Program-made: the position numbers and the translations under genes
Shown: positions 46,288 through 58,704 of the stretch, piece by piece
How the letters are laid out: each line of letters opens with the position of its first letter
Position numbering within the stretch: position 1 is the stretch's first letter
The notes under the pieces: generated by a model
Told to the model about the DNA's origin: nothing
The model's input: the letters and a program-made list of their open reading frames with translations, nothing else
The model's database searches: none
Assembly (NCBI GenBank): GCA_020916435.1
Contig: CM037088.1
Coordinates: 87,524,588 to 87,588,587, forward strand
DNA: 64,000 nucleotides
DNA from: Oxytropis ochrocephala
Taxonomy: Eukaryota; Streptophyta; Magnoliopsida; Fabales; Fabaceae
Direction of reading: 5' to 3'

Positions 46288-49200
46288 TGTTGCGCCCCGA
46301 AAAATCCGGTTTGGACTTTTCAGTTTGACAACGTGAAAATAGTAGAGCCGCCACCAATATTTATTTAGGAAAACATTGAAAAAACCTTTTTTGGAAAAAC
46401 GGGTGGTCTTTTGAAAACACAGAGATGTAGGTTCGGGCCTTCGATTGCATGGGGAAGGTATTAGCACCCACACGCCCTTTCTACCGAAAGGGAACCATTA
46501 ATTTGATGTGGTTTTGAAATGTTTGATTTGAAATATATTGTTCTACCTCTTTTCTTTTCTTTTCTTTTTTTTTGAGAAATCGCTTTATTGAAAACGGGGG
46601 AAAAGGAATATTTTTGGTATCTTTGTAAAGCGGAACAAAACAAAGATTTTTTTGAAAAGGGTGCTTGACGGGACATGAACCCGGTCCTACGTACCCTCAC
46701 TGGCTGAGGGATCAAAGCTACGTAGTTCTTGTTTTGCGTCTGAAAACGGCTTTTGAGATTGAGTTTTGGAGTTTTTGAAATAAGACTCGAGTGTTCGCGA
46801 ACACCAAACAAGCAAAGGCTTCGAGTGACATTCGGTATTAACTCGAAAGAAAAGAGAGTTGAAACCGGAAATCAAACAAGCAATGGCTTCGAGTGATTTC
46901 AAGTAACAACGTTGCATTATTCTTTTTGGAAATTGTTTTTGAAAAAAAAAAAGTGGTGAGCTTCAGTGATGATGATCACTAATAGCTCATGTTATTTTGG
47001 AAGTTTGAACTTGTTTTTGTTGCTTAATTAATGTGTGGGAGCTTTCATAATAGTCAAACAAGCAAAGGCTTCGAGTGACTATCACCAATAACTCCTCATT
47101 AACGATCAAACAAGCAATGGCTTCGAGTGATGGTCAATGATTTGTTTAGGAATATGCCTTAGGGTTTTTATTTGGAAAAACATGTGATTTGGGCTTGAAA
47201 AGAAGTAGAACATTACAAATCCTTTTTCAAGTCAAAACCGAGGCAACAATGAGAGCATAAGCAAGACAAACATAAAGAGTATTTACAAGTATCCATGAAC
47301 AATTGCATACATGAGTAGGCAAGCATGTAGATGCATGAATATACAATTATAGAATGTAAGGTATAAAATTATTGAAATGCATGATTAGGCAAGTGCATGA
47401 ATGCATGAGGATACAATTGTGGATGCAAGACATGAAATTAATATATATGCATGAGCATTTAAGAGAATATAGAGATGCAAGAGATATAAGCTCATATGAG
47501 TGCATGAACGTGTAAACACAAATGATGAGATGCAAAATATGAAAATGTTTTGGGTATTTTTGCAAATAGACATGTAGTAAAACTTTTTAGTAAAAAGTTA
47601 ATGAAAGGTAAAGTAAGAATGCATGAGGTGAATGGTAATTATTTAATGAGATAGTAAAGTAAAAAGTTAACATGTTTTTTTACTTATAGTAAAATGCTAA
47701 TGAATGGTAAGGTAAAAAGTGAAAAAACACATTAACACTATTACACATTTCCACACAAGATCAAACACACATTTTAAGCACACAAATGAACCCTAAAAAA
47801 AGGGCTCTAAGGCCGAAACCTTATATGAGCAAAACAACAAGTTATTTCATGCCTAAATTCATAATCAACACATGGAACCCATTATGAAAATCAAGCATTT
47901 ATTTACACAAAGATCAAAGAGTAAAAGGAAGGCAAACAAAAACCCTAATTCTTAAGGCCTAAAAACCGAACCTATTACACCCCTCTAGATCAAAACAAAA
48001 TTCAAACTTGCAAGTTATGACATGAACAATAAGATGCATATATCACATGACAATTCTTTATTCATGAAAAGGTGACAAAATGCAAAAGAACATGGTTAAA
48101 AACACAAGAACCCTCTCATCAAGGCCAATGGCTCACTTCAAACACCCAAGGCTCCCAATGTCCTTGACATAGTGTTTGAAATGAACCCTCTAAGCCTCTT
48201 AGAGAGGAAAGAGGAGTAGAAGAAAGATTCACATGCTAATAGTTAAAATGCAAGAGATAAGATATTTACCTCAAGATCAAAGCTACACAAGAGTAAGGAA
48301 ATGAAGATCAAGAATAAATCAACAAAACCCTTCACAAATCACCAACAATGCCACGCAAACTTGAAGGAAATCAACTCTTTGATGATGTAAAAATGGAACT
48401 AAGGATGGAAGGAAGAAGATGTATGAATATGGAGTGAATTTGAGGTGGTTTGGTGGATGAAAGTTGAAAAATCAATGGAGGAGAAAGGAGGAGAGGCTAC
48501 TGGTTTTGAGAGAGAGGAGGGAGGAGAGAATGCTAGCTAGGGTAAAAATGAGAGTGTGTCTGTGAGAGGCTCTTATTTTTGGGTTTTATATGAAGTGAAA
48601 ACTTAAGGGTAATTAGGGTAATGTGCTTCTTGCAAACCAATAGGATTTGAGATAAATTTTGAATCAATGGTCAAGATGCAATATCACATGGATCAAGGGC
48701 AATTAAAAGCACAAAATTGGAGAGAGAGAGGGCTGGGTGCGCAGCTTAGTAAGTGTGGTGAAGGGTAACACTACAAGAAATTCAAGATTTTCCGGCGGAC
48801 CTAAGCCGCCGGTAAATCCCAAAATCCGCCGATGAGATTCTTGTTTCCGGCGGATCTTACCGGCGGATTTTCCGCGGTTAAACTGTCGTCACGTAACACT
48901 TACCGCGGAAAAAGCCACCAGAATCGCAGGGTATTTCCGCGACCTAAGCGCCGATAATTGCGGGGTATTTCCGTGGAAAAAGCCGCTGTAATATTTTTTT
49001 TTTTTTTTTTTTATATTAAGCCGCGGTAATAACACATTTCCGCGTAATATTTTCTTTTTTTTTTTTTTTTTATGTAAAAGCCGCTGTAATAACACGTTTC
49101 ACGCGGTATTATTTTCTTTTTTTTTTTAAATATAAAAGCCGCTAAATTAATATAAGCGCGGTAATATATATATTTTTTTAAAAAAACGCGTTTTAAAAAT

Positions 49201-49559
49201 TTATTTTAATTTTAAATTTTTATATTTAAATATTTTAAAAGTAAAACGGTTTTTAATATTTAAATTTATAATTTAAATATAAAAAATTTAAAATTAAAAT
49301 TAATTTTTAAAAACGTTTTAAAAATTAATTTATTTTCAAATTATTAAATTAATTTATAATTTAAATTTATAATATTTAAATATTTTAAAAGTAAAAACGG
49401 TTTTTAATATTTAAATTATAAATTAATTTAATAATTTGAAAATAATATTTAAATTTTAAAATCTCTTTTAACAATTTGAATTTATTTCTAAAAAGTATTT
49501 GAAAATGTAATTTTAAATATTTTAAAAGTAAATTATTAAAATTTGAAAATTATTTTAAA

Positions 49560-49760
49560 AACAACTAATAAAACCAACAAAGTCACAATAATAAAACCAA
49601 CAAAGTCACAATAAAATTTAAACCAACAATAAAACCAACAAAGTCACAATAAAATTTAAACCAACAATAAAACCAACAAAGTCACAATAAAATTATCCAT
49701 ACAAATTAAACAACTAATAAAAACAACAAAGTCACAATAAAATTATCCAACAACAAACCA
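49560..49760. repeat. 'aaaccaacaaagtcacaataa' tandem repeat in C3
   Basis: Five or so imperfect copies of a ~38-bp unit, directly downstream of the transposase stop. Confidence 0.8.
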
Positions 49761-52084
49761 CTAATAATAAGGCCTATTTGGGTTTGGGGTGCTGTTGGGA
49801 TCCAGATGTAAAAGCGCTGTCGTCCAATCATCTTCTTCATCGTCCCGCCATTGGGGTTGTGGTTGGCGTGGTTGGGTCCGAAATTGCCGGGACGGTTGTT
49901 GGAATTGCTGCGGGGAGACATGACGTGGCTGACGTGGCTGCTGATGGGCCTGAGGCTGGAATGGCTGCGGATTCAAAACATGTGTTGGCAACGAACTAAA
50001 AGCGATAGGAAGTAAGCACTCCATGAAGACATGACAATCATGGCTCTTCATCCCATGCAACCTCCCATTATCCACATCCGCACATCTTGCTAAATTGGAA
50101 GAATAACCGTCTCGGCATTTTCAATTGCTTTATCCACCTACAAACTTCTTTCGCTTGTTCGGTAGATAAAGTATAATTGGCTTTGGGTTTCAACGTCCTA
50201 GTACCTGCTTCAACCAACGACAAATCCTTTCGCTGCGCAGTAATGATCCACGCCCTTCCTAGCTTTCTCATTGTCTTTTGTTTTACCTTTTACATTCATA
50301 ACAAGATGTTAAATATGTTATCAAAAAATTCTTTTCAATGTGCATGACATCCAGTTTGTGTCTCAAGAGATTATCTTTCCAATATGGAAGTTCCCAAAAA
50401 TACTCTTTTTGTCCAATTATGCCATACTCCATAACCATCCGGACGAGAAACAACACCGCAACGACTTCTCTTCGAGAGGATATCCTTGACACTCGCTCCA
50501 AACTTCTTCTCGTGTCACCACGGGGAGGTTCACTGTTTCAATATTTCCCTTGATGAATGCATATTTTGACCTTCTAAATGGATGATCGCTAGGTAAAAAC
50601 CTACGGTGTGAGTCAAACCATGATGTTTTTCCTCCATATTTAAGAGTAAAAGCTCTTGTGTCAACCATGCAAATCGGACACGCCATCTTACCATGTGTCC
50701 CCATCCCGACAACATTCCATAGGCGGGAAGTCATTGATGGTCCACATCAAAGCCGCTCTCATGAGAAAATTTTGTTTGCGTCTTTGCATCATAAGTTAAA
50801 ACACCATGCCACAACCTTTTTAGGTCATCGATCAAAGGTTGCAAATATATGTCAATGCCACCGTTGGATTGTGTGGTCCTGGAATAATGGCATTTAAGAA
50901 CATGTATGGTTTAGACATACACATTTCTCGGAGGAAGGTTGTGCGGGTAACAATAATCGCCAACAAGAATACGGTGATGCCGATGCTTGAATATACGGTG
51001 TGAAACCATCGAGCATAAACCAAGGCGAACATTGCGTGGATCACTAGCAAAATCTGGATGAACACGATCGAAATGCTTCCAAGCTTCACCATCGATGGGT
51101 GGCGAATTCACCGTAATTGTTTCTATTTTCATAGTGCCATGACATTTTACCCGCAGATCTCCTTTGAAGTAAACATCCTCTGTAGCCTTGGTATAAGAGG
51201 CGGATAGAACATTGCTTTCCGTGGAACCGGTTTGCCTCTACTCGTCCCTTTCCTCGCCGCACGGTGAGCGGGGCTCTCCACACAACTTGCATTCGGACAA
51301 CTCTCCATCATTTATCCCAAACTCATTGCTATAATATAGCATGCAACCCGACACACAACAATCAATTCTCTTAGATTTTAAGCCAAGCTTCGACACCATC
51401 TTTTAGCATCATAATAACTCATGGCAAAAGTCCTCTAATGGGGTTGCATCCAACATCATTTTTGTCATATATTCCATGCACAATTCAGCAACATTAAATT
51501 GAGACTTGAGACCCAACAACCGAACACACATTGATAATTTAGATTCGTTAGATCCTTCAAATAATGGTTGATTTGTCTCACTCAAAAACATATAAAACCT
51601 CTGAGCTTCTTCATTCTAACTTCTTCAAAGATCATATTGTGGTTCCTCAAAATCCAAATTTACACCGATAGCATCACGTATCATCCCCGAACAACATCAA
51701 ACGGCTGATTTCCCATAGTCGATGAGCCAACACCTTCTACGATCGGACTTGAAGCGCCACCTTCTACTTCTTGGGCGGAAACAATATCAACCGGATGAAC
51801 ATTAATTATATTGGCACGAGAAACTCCAAATTGCTACCTCGCCATGACGAGTCCATATCCGATAATTTGGCTTAAATCCATTGTTGTACAAATGAAGTCG
51901 AATGTCACCTTCATTTTTATGGATCGAAAGATACATTTCAACGAGGACATCTAATTCCACCTTGTTGCTCAAATTCTTTTTGACACTTAGCTAAAAGAAC
52001 AAACTCTTCAACTCCTTCAACAAAACGTCGTTTCAACCCCGCTCTTCCGAGATATAATCGATCATACATCCAACTACGATCCAT
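49761..52084 (-). pseudogene. C3 TNP2-type CACTA transposase, decayed
   Basis: Start ATG at 52084 (MDRSWMYDRLYLGRAGLKRR), the N-terminal transposase-associated domain; the frame soon hits a stop after IRCPR. The TNP2 core is at 51130-50430 (EAWKHFDRVHPDFASDPRNV, MCMSKPYMFLNAIIPGPHNP, HGKMACPICMVDT, WFDSHRRFLP). The DUF4218 region follows (GMKSHDCHVFMECLLPIAF, 50060). The last frame continues without a stop into a Q/P-rich tail ending WTTALLHLDPNSTPNPNRPYY at 49761. There are many frameshifts and stops. In family members TNP2 cuts at CACTA ends. Confidence 0.87.
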
Positions 52085-52238
52085 TTTTTGTGGATGTCCT
52101 AATTAAATTTATTACAACATATATGTCTATCGTAACAATAGACATTTAATTAATTGACTTAAGAGCAAAAGGAAATATCTCAAAGAATAAACATAGAGAA
52201 ATAATTTTCTCATTCATAAAACCATTATGTTTATTGGT

Positions 52239-52405
52239 TATAAAATAGTAGACAAATTGATTATGGGATTTCTCGTAACTATGTTACAGCTTCACTACGT
52301 GCATTGGCCACGTTAGTGAAGTTCACATAAGTGTCTTTGAAAATACACCATGCATGTTTGGTCCTTTCAAGTCCGCCATAGTCAAGGAGTACACTAATAG
52401 TATAA
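52239..52405 (-). other. Structured module, copy 3 (5' leader of C3 transposase)
   Basis: Arms TATAAAATAGTA / TACACTAATAGTATAA and TGATTATGG / CCATAGTCA. The hairpin stem is CTTCACTA / TAGTGAAG with the kept loop CGTGCATTGGCCACGT, and a preceding hairpin is GTAACtatGTTAC. It ends 155 bp upstream of the transposase ATG (52084), on the same relative strand as in the LTRs. Confidence 0.75.
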
Positions 52406-52852
52406 CTCTATAGATAAAACATCTTTGTAGACTAACAAAAATTTAAATAAACTTTCAACTATTATATTTTACTATAATCCTAATTATTTCAATTCATTAA
52501 ATCAAATAACATTCTTTACTATATAATAATAATACTAATGTGAAACAAATATTACCAAATAACTAAAATATTTTTGTTTTAAACAAATATCTAATTTACT
52601 TTTTTGTGACAAATTTTAAATTTAAATTTCAAATAAAATTCTTGACTAAATAATAGTAATATTAATTTAAATATTATACAAAATAACAAATACCTCATCT
52701 AAATATTATACTAAATAACTAAAATATTACTATTATAATAACATTAAAATAACAAATATCTAATCTTAATATTATAATACCATTAAAATAATTCCTATTT
52801 TTTTTAAAAAAAAATAAACATAAATAGTTGTGACTATTATAGTCATTTTTTA

Positions 52853-53278
52853 ACTAAACAAACCATCAATCATTATTTTTTACTATCATCATAATTATTT
52901 CATTTCAATTAAATACATCAAATAAGATTTAGTATATTATTTTATATCACATAATATTTATTATGTCAAATAATATTAAACTCAAATTAATATTATAGTA
53001 AAATTATAATAATTCCTACTTATTTTTTTTGTAAACATAAAAACATTTGAAATTATATTTTTATCCAAAATTTTAAGTTTAAATTTAAAACTAAAGTAAC
53101 AATTTAGAAAATATCTTTTATTACAAAATATTAATTATAGTCATTTTTAACTAAACAAACCATCAATCATTATTTTTACTATCATCATAATTATTTCATT
53201 TCAATTAAATACATCAAATAAGATTTAGTATATTATTTTATATCACATAATATTTGTTATGTCAAATAATATTTACTA
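52853..53278. repeat. Direct ~130-bp duplication in C3
   Basis: The segment 'aactaaacaaaccatcaatcatt...' through 'gtcaaataatatt' at about 52853-52990 is repeated at about 53148-53275 with few changes. AT-rich, no gene. Confidence 0.8.
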
Positions 53279-53844
53279 TCACATAATATTTATTAACTAT
53301 ATTAATGTTCTTCTCAAAAAATAACCCCAATTAACATTGTTCAAAAAAATAATCATGTTAATATATTACACAGTCATAAACTCCAATTTTATTTTAAATA
53401 ACATCTAATCTAAATATTATACAAAATATTTAAAATATATATTGTATAAGTACTAACCAGTAATGCCGAGAAGATTCTGACTTTACGCTAATAGTTTCGA
53501 AGGAACTGAATCAAGAAGAAAAAAACTCTCAACTTCAACCACCACAAGAGAGTCTTCTCCAACTTCAAGCCATTGCTAAATAAATAACATCAGAATCAAT
53601 AAGGACTAACTCATATTAATACAAATTGGCAAAATTAACTATATTACGTAAAGAACATACCTTTCAAATCAATCTGGACTAATTTCTTACAAAAAAAAGA
53701 GATACAAACTATGAAAACTAGAGAGAATTTGAGAGAAATTAAGAAGAAGAAGAAGAAGAATAAGTGAGAAGTGAAAAAGTGAAGAGAGGAATCGGTTGGG
53801 TTTAAGTAAAGAAAGTGCAACGGTCTGAATTTCAAATGCGTACA

Positions 53845-54345
53845 TTACCGGCGGAATCGTTGCAATTACCGGCGGATTTTTTGAAAATTTTCATTTACCG
53901 AGGCGCCATTTCCAATACTTATTACCGGCGAACTGCTCCATTACCGGCGGGATTAATTGCATTACCGGCGGCTTAATCAATTACAGGCGGAAATAAACTA
54001 TTACCGGCGGAATTTGTCTGCTACCGGCGGAAATACGTTACCGGCGGAATTGTATATTACCGGCGGAATTTTATTATTACCGGCGGAATTACGTTACCGG
54101 CGGATAATGTCTATTACCGGCGGAATTACTTACCGGCGGATAATGTCTATTACCGGCGGAATTTGTCTATTACCGGCGGCCCCATTTTAAAAATTTAAAA
54201 AATAACGGATATATTACAAAAAATCCGCCGGTAATAGACAAAAATCCGCCGGTAAGTTACAGGGGGATAAAAACCGCCGGTAACTTTCAAAAGCCACGAT
54301 AATTTACCATGGATACAATCCGCCGGAAAGTTGGCGCCGGTATTT
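53845..54345. repeat. C3 right subterminal repeats
   Basis: About 20 direct copies of ATTACCGGCGGAAT and, near the end, inverted ATCCGCCGGTAA units. Typical CACTA subterminal binding-site array; binding is inferred. Confidence 0.88.
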
Positions 54346-55174
54346 TGCATAATTCTTGTAGTGTAAGTTTAATTACAAAATTGTATTTTTCCATAAAGCT
54401 TATTACACAAGTGCCATTTTGATTCAAATGAAGGGTGGGGATTGTATCTCACATTTAAATGGAAGGCCATGATTTAGTACAATTTGCAAACAATAAAAAT
54501 AAATGAAAATGGGGTGGATTGGGGTGATGTAATGCGCAAAGAATGGGAGAGTGAGAGAGTGAGTGGAATTGCAAATTGTACTATTGTACCACACAAGATA
54601 TTTCAAAAGAGAATATTCCTTTTCTAGATCATTCTTCTTAGTTCATGCCATTTTGGGCCAAATCCTATGATTCAATGATTGGGCTCTGAATTTTATGATC
54701 TCATCAATCCCAAAATTGATTTATTTACCCCACTTCAAAGGAAACCACCATTTTACCCTCAAATAAATCACTGGTGATTGTTCAGGGATTTGGGACAAAA
54801 GACCGTTTTTATTGTGAAATGACCAAAATGCCCTTTCACTCTGAAAACCCTAGTTCTTTGCCCAGAGCACATTTTCACTTCAAAACTGATTTTTCATCCT
54901 AGGAATGACCTCTAATACCTTAAAAATGCATGTTGAATGATTTGTCCCGAGAAATTGCCTCTTATTTGCAAAATGACCAAAATACCCTTTTGCACTTGAA
55001 AAACCCTAGTTTATCCAAAAAGTGCATTCTAACTCTAAAAATGATTTTAGAAGGTTTGAAATGACTTTTAGAACCCTCAATGCAATGCATGATGCTCTTT
55101 CTCCATTGTTTATTTATTTTGGGGAAAATTTGGGTTTTGACCTAAGCCGGACAAAATTGGGGTATGACAGCGTG

Positions 55175-55909
55175 CAAAATTAAAACCACTCGAGCCAAAA
55201 TATTAAAAATTGAATTTGGGCACGCAAACGCAAAAGATGGCACGGTAAAATATGCTTCGAACTCGAAGTTTACACCCAATTAGAATGTGGCGCCTATACA
55301 CCCGTGGGGATGTATAGAATACATACTTTCAAAACATTTAATTTTCTTTCCAAAACGTCTCAACTCATTGTATCATTCACATCATCAAAACATACAAATT
55401 AATTATTAAAAATTATAACACATTATACTCCCCATCTTAATTCAATCTCAATCATCATCAAACCTCAAGGCACGAAATTACACGTGACAACATCAACATC
55501 AAAAACTCATCACAATGTATTCAATTCCTCATCAATTTTACACCTATTCATCAAATCACAACAATACCAAAAACACCCATTCACCTTAAATTCACAACAA
55601 ACAAAGCATGCAACTCCTCTAAGAGTTCACACATCGGAAAGCATAACAAACCATACAAACAGTCCGGTTAGGACCGATCCGCAAAAGACACTAAGTTCAC
55701 ACTTGGAAACACAGTACGACACACATCATCAGCAGGGTATCTCCCCCACTTATTCACTTACCATCGCCAGCATTTCGGTTTGTCCTACACCTGCAGAAAC
55801 ATCACCTACTACACAGACAATGGTTAGAACGAGTACCAAGACTCGAGAGATAACTAGACTCGATACTGGACAACTTGGCCGGACAGACCGAACTGCTCGA
55901 TACCACTAT
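55175..55909 (-). other. Element B leader with primer binding site
   Basis: Sequence between O2 and the right B LTR. The primer site TGGTATCGAGC is at 55894-55905 (minus). A long plus-strand frame (55484-55978) crosses into the LTR and is not gene-like. Confidence 0.7.
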
Positions 55910-56937
55910 TGTAACACCCCTTTTCTACCCCTCAAATTACACGTCATTATCAGAGTAATTTCCTTTTCAAAATATTAATTTAATTGGTAGAAAAGAAATG
56001 CTACCTCGTCATAACAAAAAACCTCATTATTTGCACTTTAAAAAGTTTGTGCAAAGAAAAACCACCGCCATAAAAATTAAACTCCAAAACAAAAGGAATT
56101 TTTCGTCACAATGAATAAGAATCATCCTCGCCAAACCACTCAAACACGCCGCACATCAACCATAAAATCATTAATCGCTTAATTAATAAACTAACAAACT
56201 TAAACTACGCCCCTAGGTGCTACAAAGATGTCGAGCGACTCGACGACATCCCAACGGCTATCAAAGAAGGCAAAGCAGGACCTTCACTCTGGGGCTACTG
56301 CGGCGTTGCCACAAAAAGCAACATTCCAAGCGGAAGGGTGAGAATTTCAATAAAACATAATCGGTACATAATAGAGAAATGAGAATGCACAATCACACAA
56401 GATCATCATCATCACCACATCGTAATCACCCAACACCAACTCAAATCACAAACAACAACAATTCACAAATATGCTTATGTATGAAAATGCAACCCACACG
56501 CGGCATATGCATGATGGTACCATACTAAATAATAAGAGGCCAAGCCTATTCGTCATAAGAGGCCAAGCCTATTCACACCTTTGGAGGCCAAGCCTATTCG
56601 TCCACTTTGGCCGGCGAAGCCTATTAAACACTTTGGAGGCCAAAGCCTATTCGTCTTAGTATGCACATGCCATGAGACTCTATGAACATGCAATTCATCA
56701 AATACTCACCTGGAGTACTCATCATCATCATCATAAAACACTAATAGAGTGTATTCGTCATAATCATCATAATTCATATCACATCATCATAGTCATACTC
56801 ATAGAGTATATTCGTCACAAGTCATCAATATCATATATATATCACATAATCATAATCACTCATAGAGTGAACTCGTCATATTCACAAAAATCATATAGCA
56901 ACATCATCACAATCATACTTTTTCTCATCATCCTTGA

Positions 56938-56986
<49 letters not shown>

Positions 56987-56989
<3 letters not shown>

Positions 56990-57195
56990 GATGTATAAGG
57001 TGAGAGGAATGTTTATTATGAGAGATGAGAGGAGTAAATCTGGACCCTATAACACAACATGGGTGGTTGTGATTAGAAAGTGGGTAGTTATCACGTTGAC
57101 TTTTTGTTTTAATCTCAACCATTCTTGATTTGATCTATGGTCATGATTGGTTCCTCTCACCCTCTCATCATAAAAGTCCTCTCATAATATACGTT

Positions 57196-57198
<3 letters not shown>
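56987..57198. mobile_element. MITE between two (TA)n tracts in B right LTR
   Basis: The 212-bp core starts GGGGATGTATAAGGTGAGAGG. The reverse complement of its end reads GGGAACGTATATTATGAGAGG (about 16 of 21 match). It is flanked by (TA)n at 56940-56986 and 57199-57263 and is absent from the matching place in the left LTR (near 26362). TA target preference suggests a mariner-like or other TA-inserting family; not certain. Confidence 0.7.
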
Positions 57199-57265
<67 letters not shown>

Positions 57266-57290
57266 CAGATTGTCTTTTAGCTTGGGGTGC

Positions 57291-57469
57291 TATAAAATAG
57301 TGAACTGATTGACTATGGGATTACTCGGAGTAATCGATACTACTTGCAAAGGCATTGGCCACCTTTGCAAGACTCTCCGATGCCCTTGTAAATACACCAG
57401 TGAAAGAAATCCTGACCTTAGTGGTAAACCACAGTCTAGCCATAGTCAATTAGCACACTAGTAGTATAA
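57291..57469 (-). other. Structured module, copy 4 (in right LTR of B)
   Basis: Partner of copy 1, with small changes: one internal segment is shortened (ctctccgatgccc) and the arms are kept. Confidence 0.75.
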
Positions 57470-58704
57470 CCTTTCACCGAGACTTATTTATATAAACATA
57501 GCATTACAAAGTTTTTGTTAAGAATCGTCACGTTTCAATTCGGGAAAACGCCTCATTTTTAAGCTTAGACACCCACATTGGAAAAAGAGGAACATCACAT
57601 TTTTAATCTGTATAAACGGCAACACAAAACAGTTTATTGTGCCTTAAAAATAGAATATTCAGTTAGGCCTCTGAATAAGCTTTCCAACGCATCTTAGAAC
57701 ACCTAAATCGGGTTCCTGGTTCGCAAGATATCAATTTTTCAAAAACGTGAGGAAAAACAAAGAAAAACAATGAAAAATAGTGACTCGCGCTCGGAGCGCG
57801 AGTCGAGGGCGCGACCGAGCGCGATTGGGCGGGACATCAGGCTGCTGCGCGCAGCTCACTTGCGCTGAGCGCCACTCAAGCGCGAGCGAGCGCGAATGCG
57901 CAGAAACGCCAAATTGTGCGAAAATTCGAAAATCAACCCCAAAACACATTTTTATTCACCAAATCACTCATCAAAATCTTCCAATACATCAAATTCATCA
58001 AAACAACACCAAAATCCTTCAACAATATGAATTCCTCACACATCATCAATTTCATCAACAAATATCAATTCATCAAACATCATCAATTTCAGCCACAAAA
58101 TCAATTCATCAAACATCATCAATTTCATCAACAAATATTAATTCATCAAACATCATCAATTTCAGCCACAAAATCAATTCCCACCAACCCCACAAAACCC
58201 CACTATATACTCAATCATGTTAAACCGAAACGCTCACCCTTACCTCGAATTTGTATTGTTCCGGAAACAACGATGAAGAAGTCACGTACGAAACCACGGC
58301 AACACAACGAACAAAGCTTCTCCTTCTTCCTTTCTTCTTCTCAGCGTCGTGCTCTCTCTCTCTCTCTCATTCGTTCCTTTCCTTTTGTTTTCCTCTTTTC
58401 TCATCAAATGAGACACATCCTTCCTAACCCTAGCGCCTAAGGAGCCTAAGTCTTGGGCTTGGGCTCTTGGGCCATTCCTCACCACCCCGGAGTTACCAAT
58501 ATCACCCCCTTCAATTAAATTACATCCACCACTCCTTATTATATAAACACTCCCCTTCAAATACATTCACCACCTAATTATTGGTCAACACCACTCCCTA
58601 GATCTAACTAGATACCATATTATTATTTCTAATATTTATCCGCAAGCTAATTCCCTCTAATTAGTTAAATAATCAACCGATTATTTTTGGGGCGTTACAA
58701 ATAC

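Larger units (their letters stand above)
48769..54363 (-). mobile_element. CACTA element C3, 5.6 kb
   Basis: Termini CACTACAAGAAATTC (48769) and ...AATTCTTGTAGTG (54363), with 3-bp TSD TAA (48766-48768 and 54364-54366). The uninterrupted site is visible in the other O2 LTR near 32267. Right subterminal region (53845-54345) holds about 20 ATTACCGGCGGA units; the left (48785-49160) holds 'cggcgga' and degenerate 'gccgcggtaata' units. Contains a decayed TNP2 transposase on the minus strand and AT-rich non-coding DNA (49140-49700, 52420-53640). Confidence 0.92.
29772..55169 (-). mobile_element. Ogre-like Ty3/gypsy retrotransposon O2
   Basis: LTRs at 29772-33140 and 46288-55169 (the latter split by C3), flanked by a perfect TSD GCGTG (29767-29771 and 55170-55174). 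Polypurine tract (gataaagaggggcagc, minus) abuts the left LTR. Primer site TGGCGACTCCACTGGGGA (minus, 46268-46285) abuts the right LTR; I recall this as the tRNA-Arg site of Ogre elements. Gene order on the minus strand is ORF1, gag, pol linker, start of RT, end of integrase. Net length without C3 and the solo LTR is about 17.0 kb. Protease, most of RT, RNase H and the integrase core are missing or broken. The two LTRs are very similar, so insertion looks recent. Confidence 0.93.
46288..55169 (-). repeat. O2 right LTR (5' LTR), split by CACTA C3
   Basis: Left part 46288-48768, right part 54364-55169; joined length about 3.28 kb, nearly identical to 29772-33140. One ~80-bp stretch present in the left LTR (after 'cattttaccc', about 32645-32725) is missing near 54760. 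Confidence 0.92.
25345..58699 (-). mobile_element. LTR retrotransposon B (tRNA-iMet type), host of O2
   Basis: Two LTRs (25345-27822 and 55910-58699) flanked by a perfect TSD AATAC (25340-25344 and 58700-58704). Polypurine tract (minus strand, ctaaggggggggagaga) abuts the left LTR at 27823. A primer site TGGTATCGAGC, close to the initiator-Met site TGGTATCAGAGC, lies next to the right LTR at 55894-55905. With O2 removed the interior is only about 2.7 kb (27823-29766 and 55175-55909), with no gag or pol seen, so it looks non-autonomous. It inserted in a coding exon of the C1 second gene. Confidence 0.9.
55910..58699 (-). repeat. Element B right LTR (5' LTR)
   Basis: 2790 bp, TGTAACACCCC...GGGGCGTTACA. 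It is longer than its partner by about 312 bp because of a MITE and (TA)n insertion at 56936-57265. Contains structured module copy 4. Confidence 0.9.

Noticed and set aside
55484..55978. 164-aa plus-strand frame
   Set aside because: It crosses from the element B leader into the LTR, antisense to the element; Ser/Thr/His-rich by composition.
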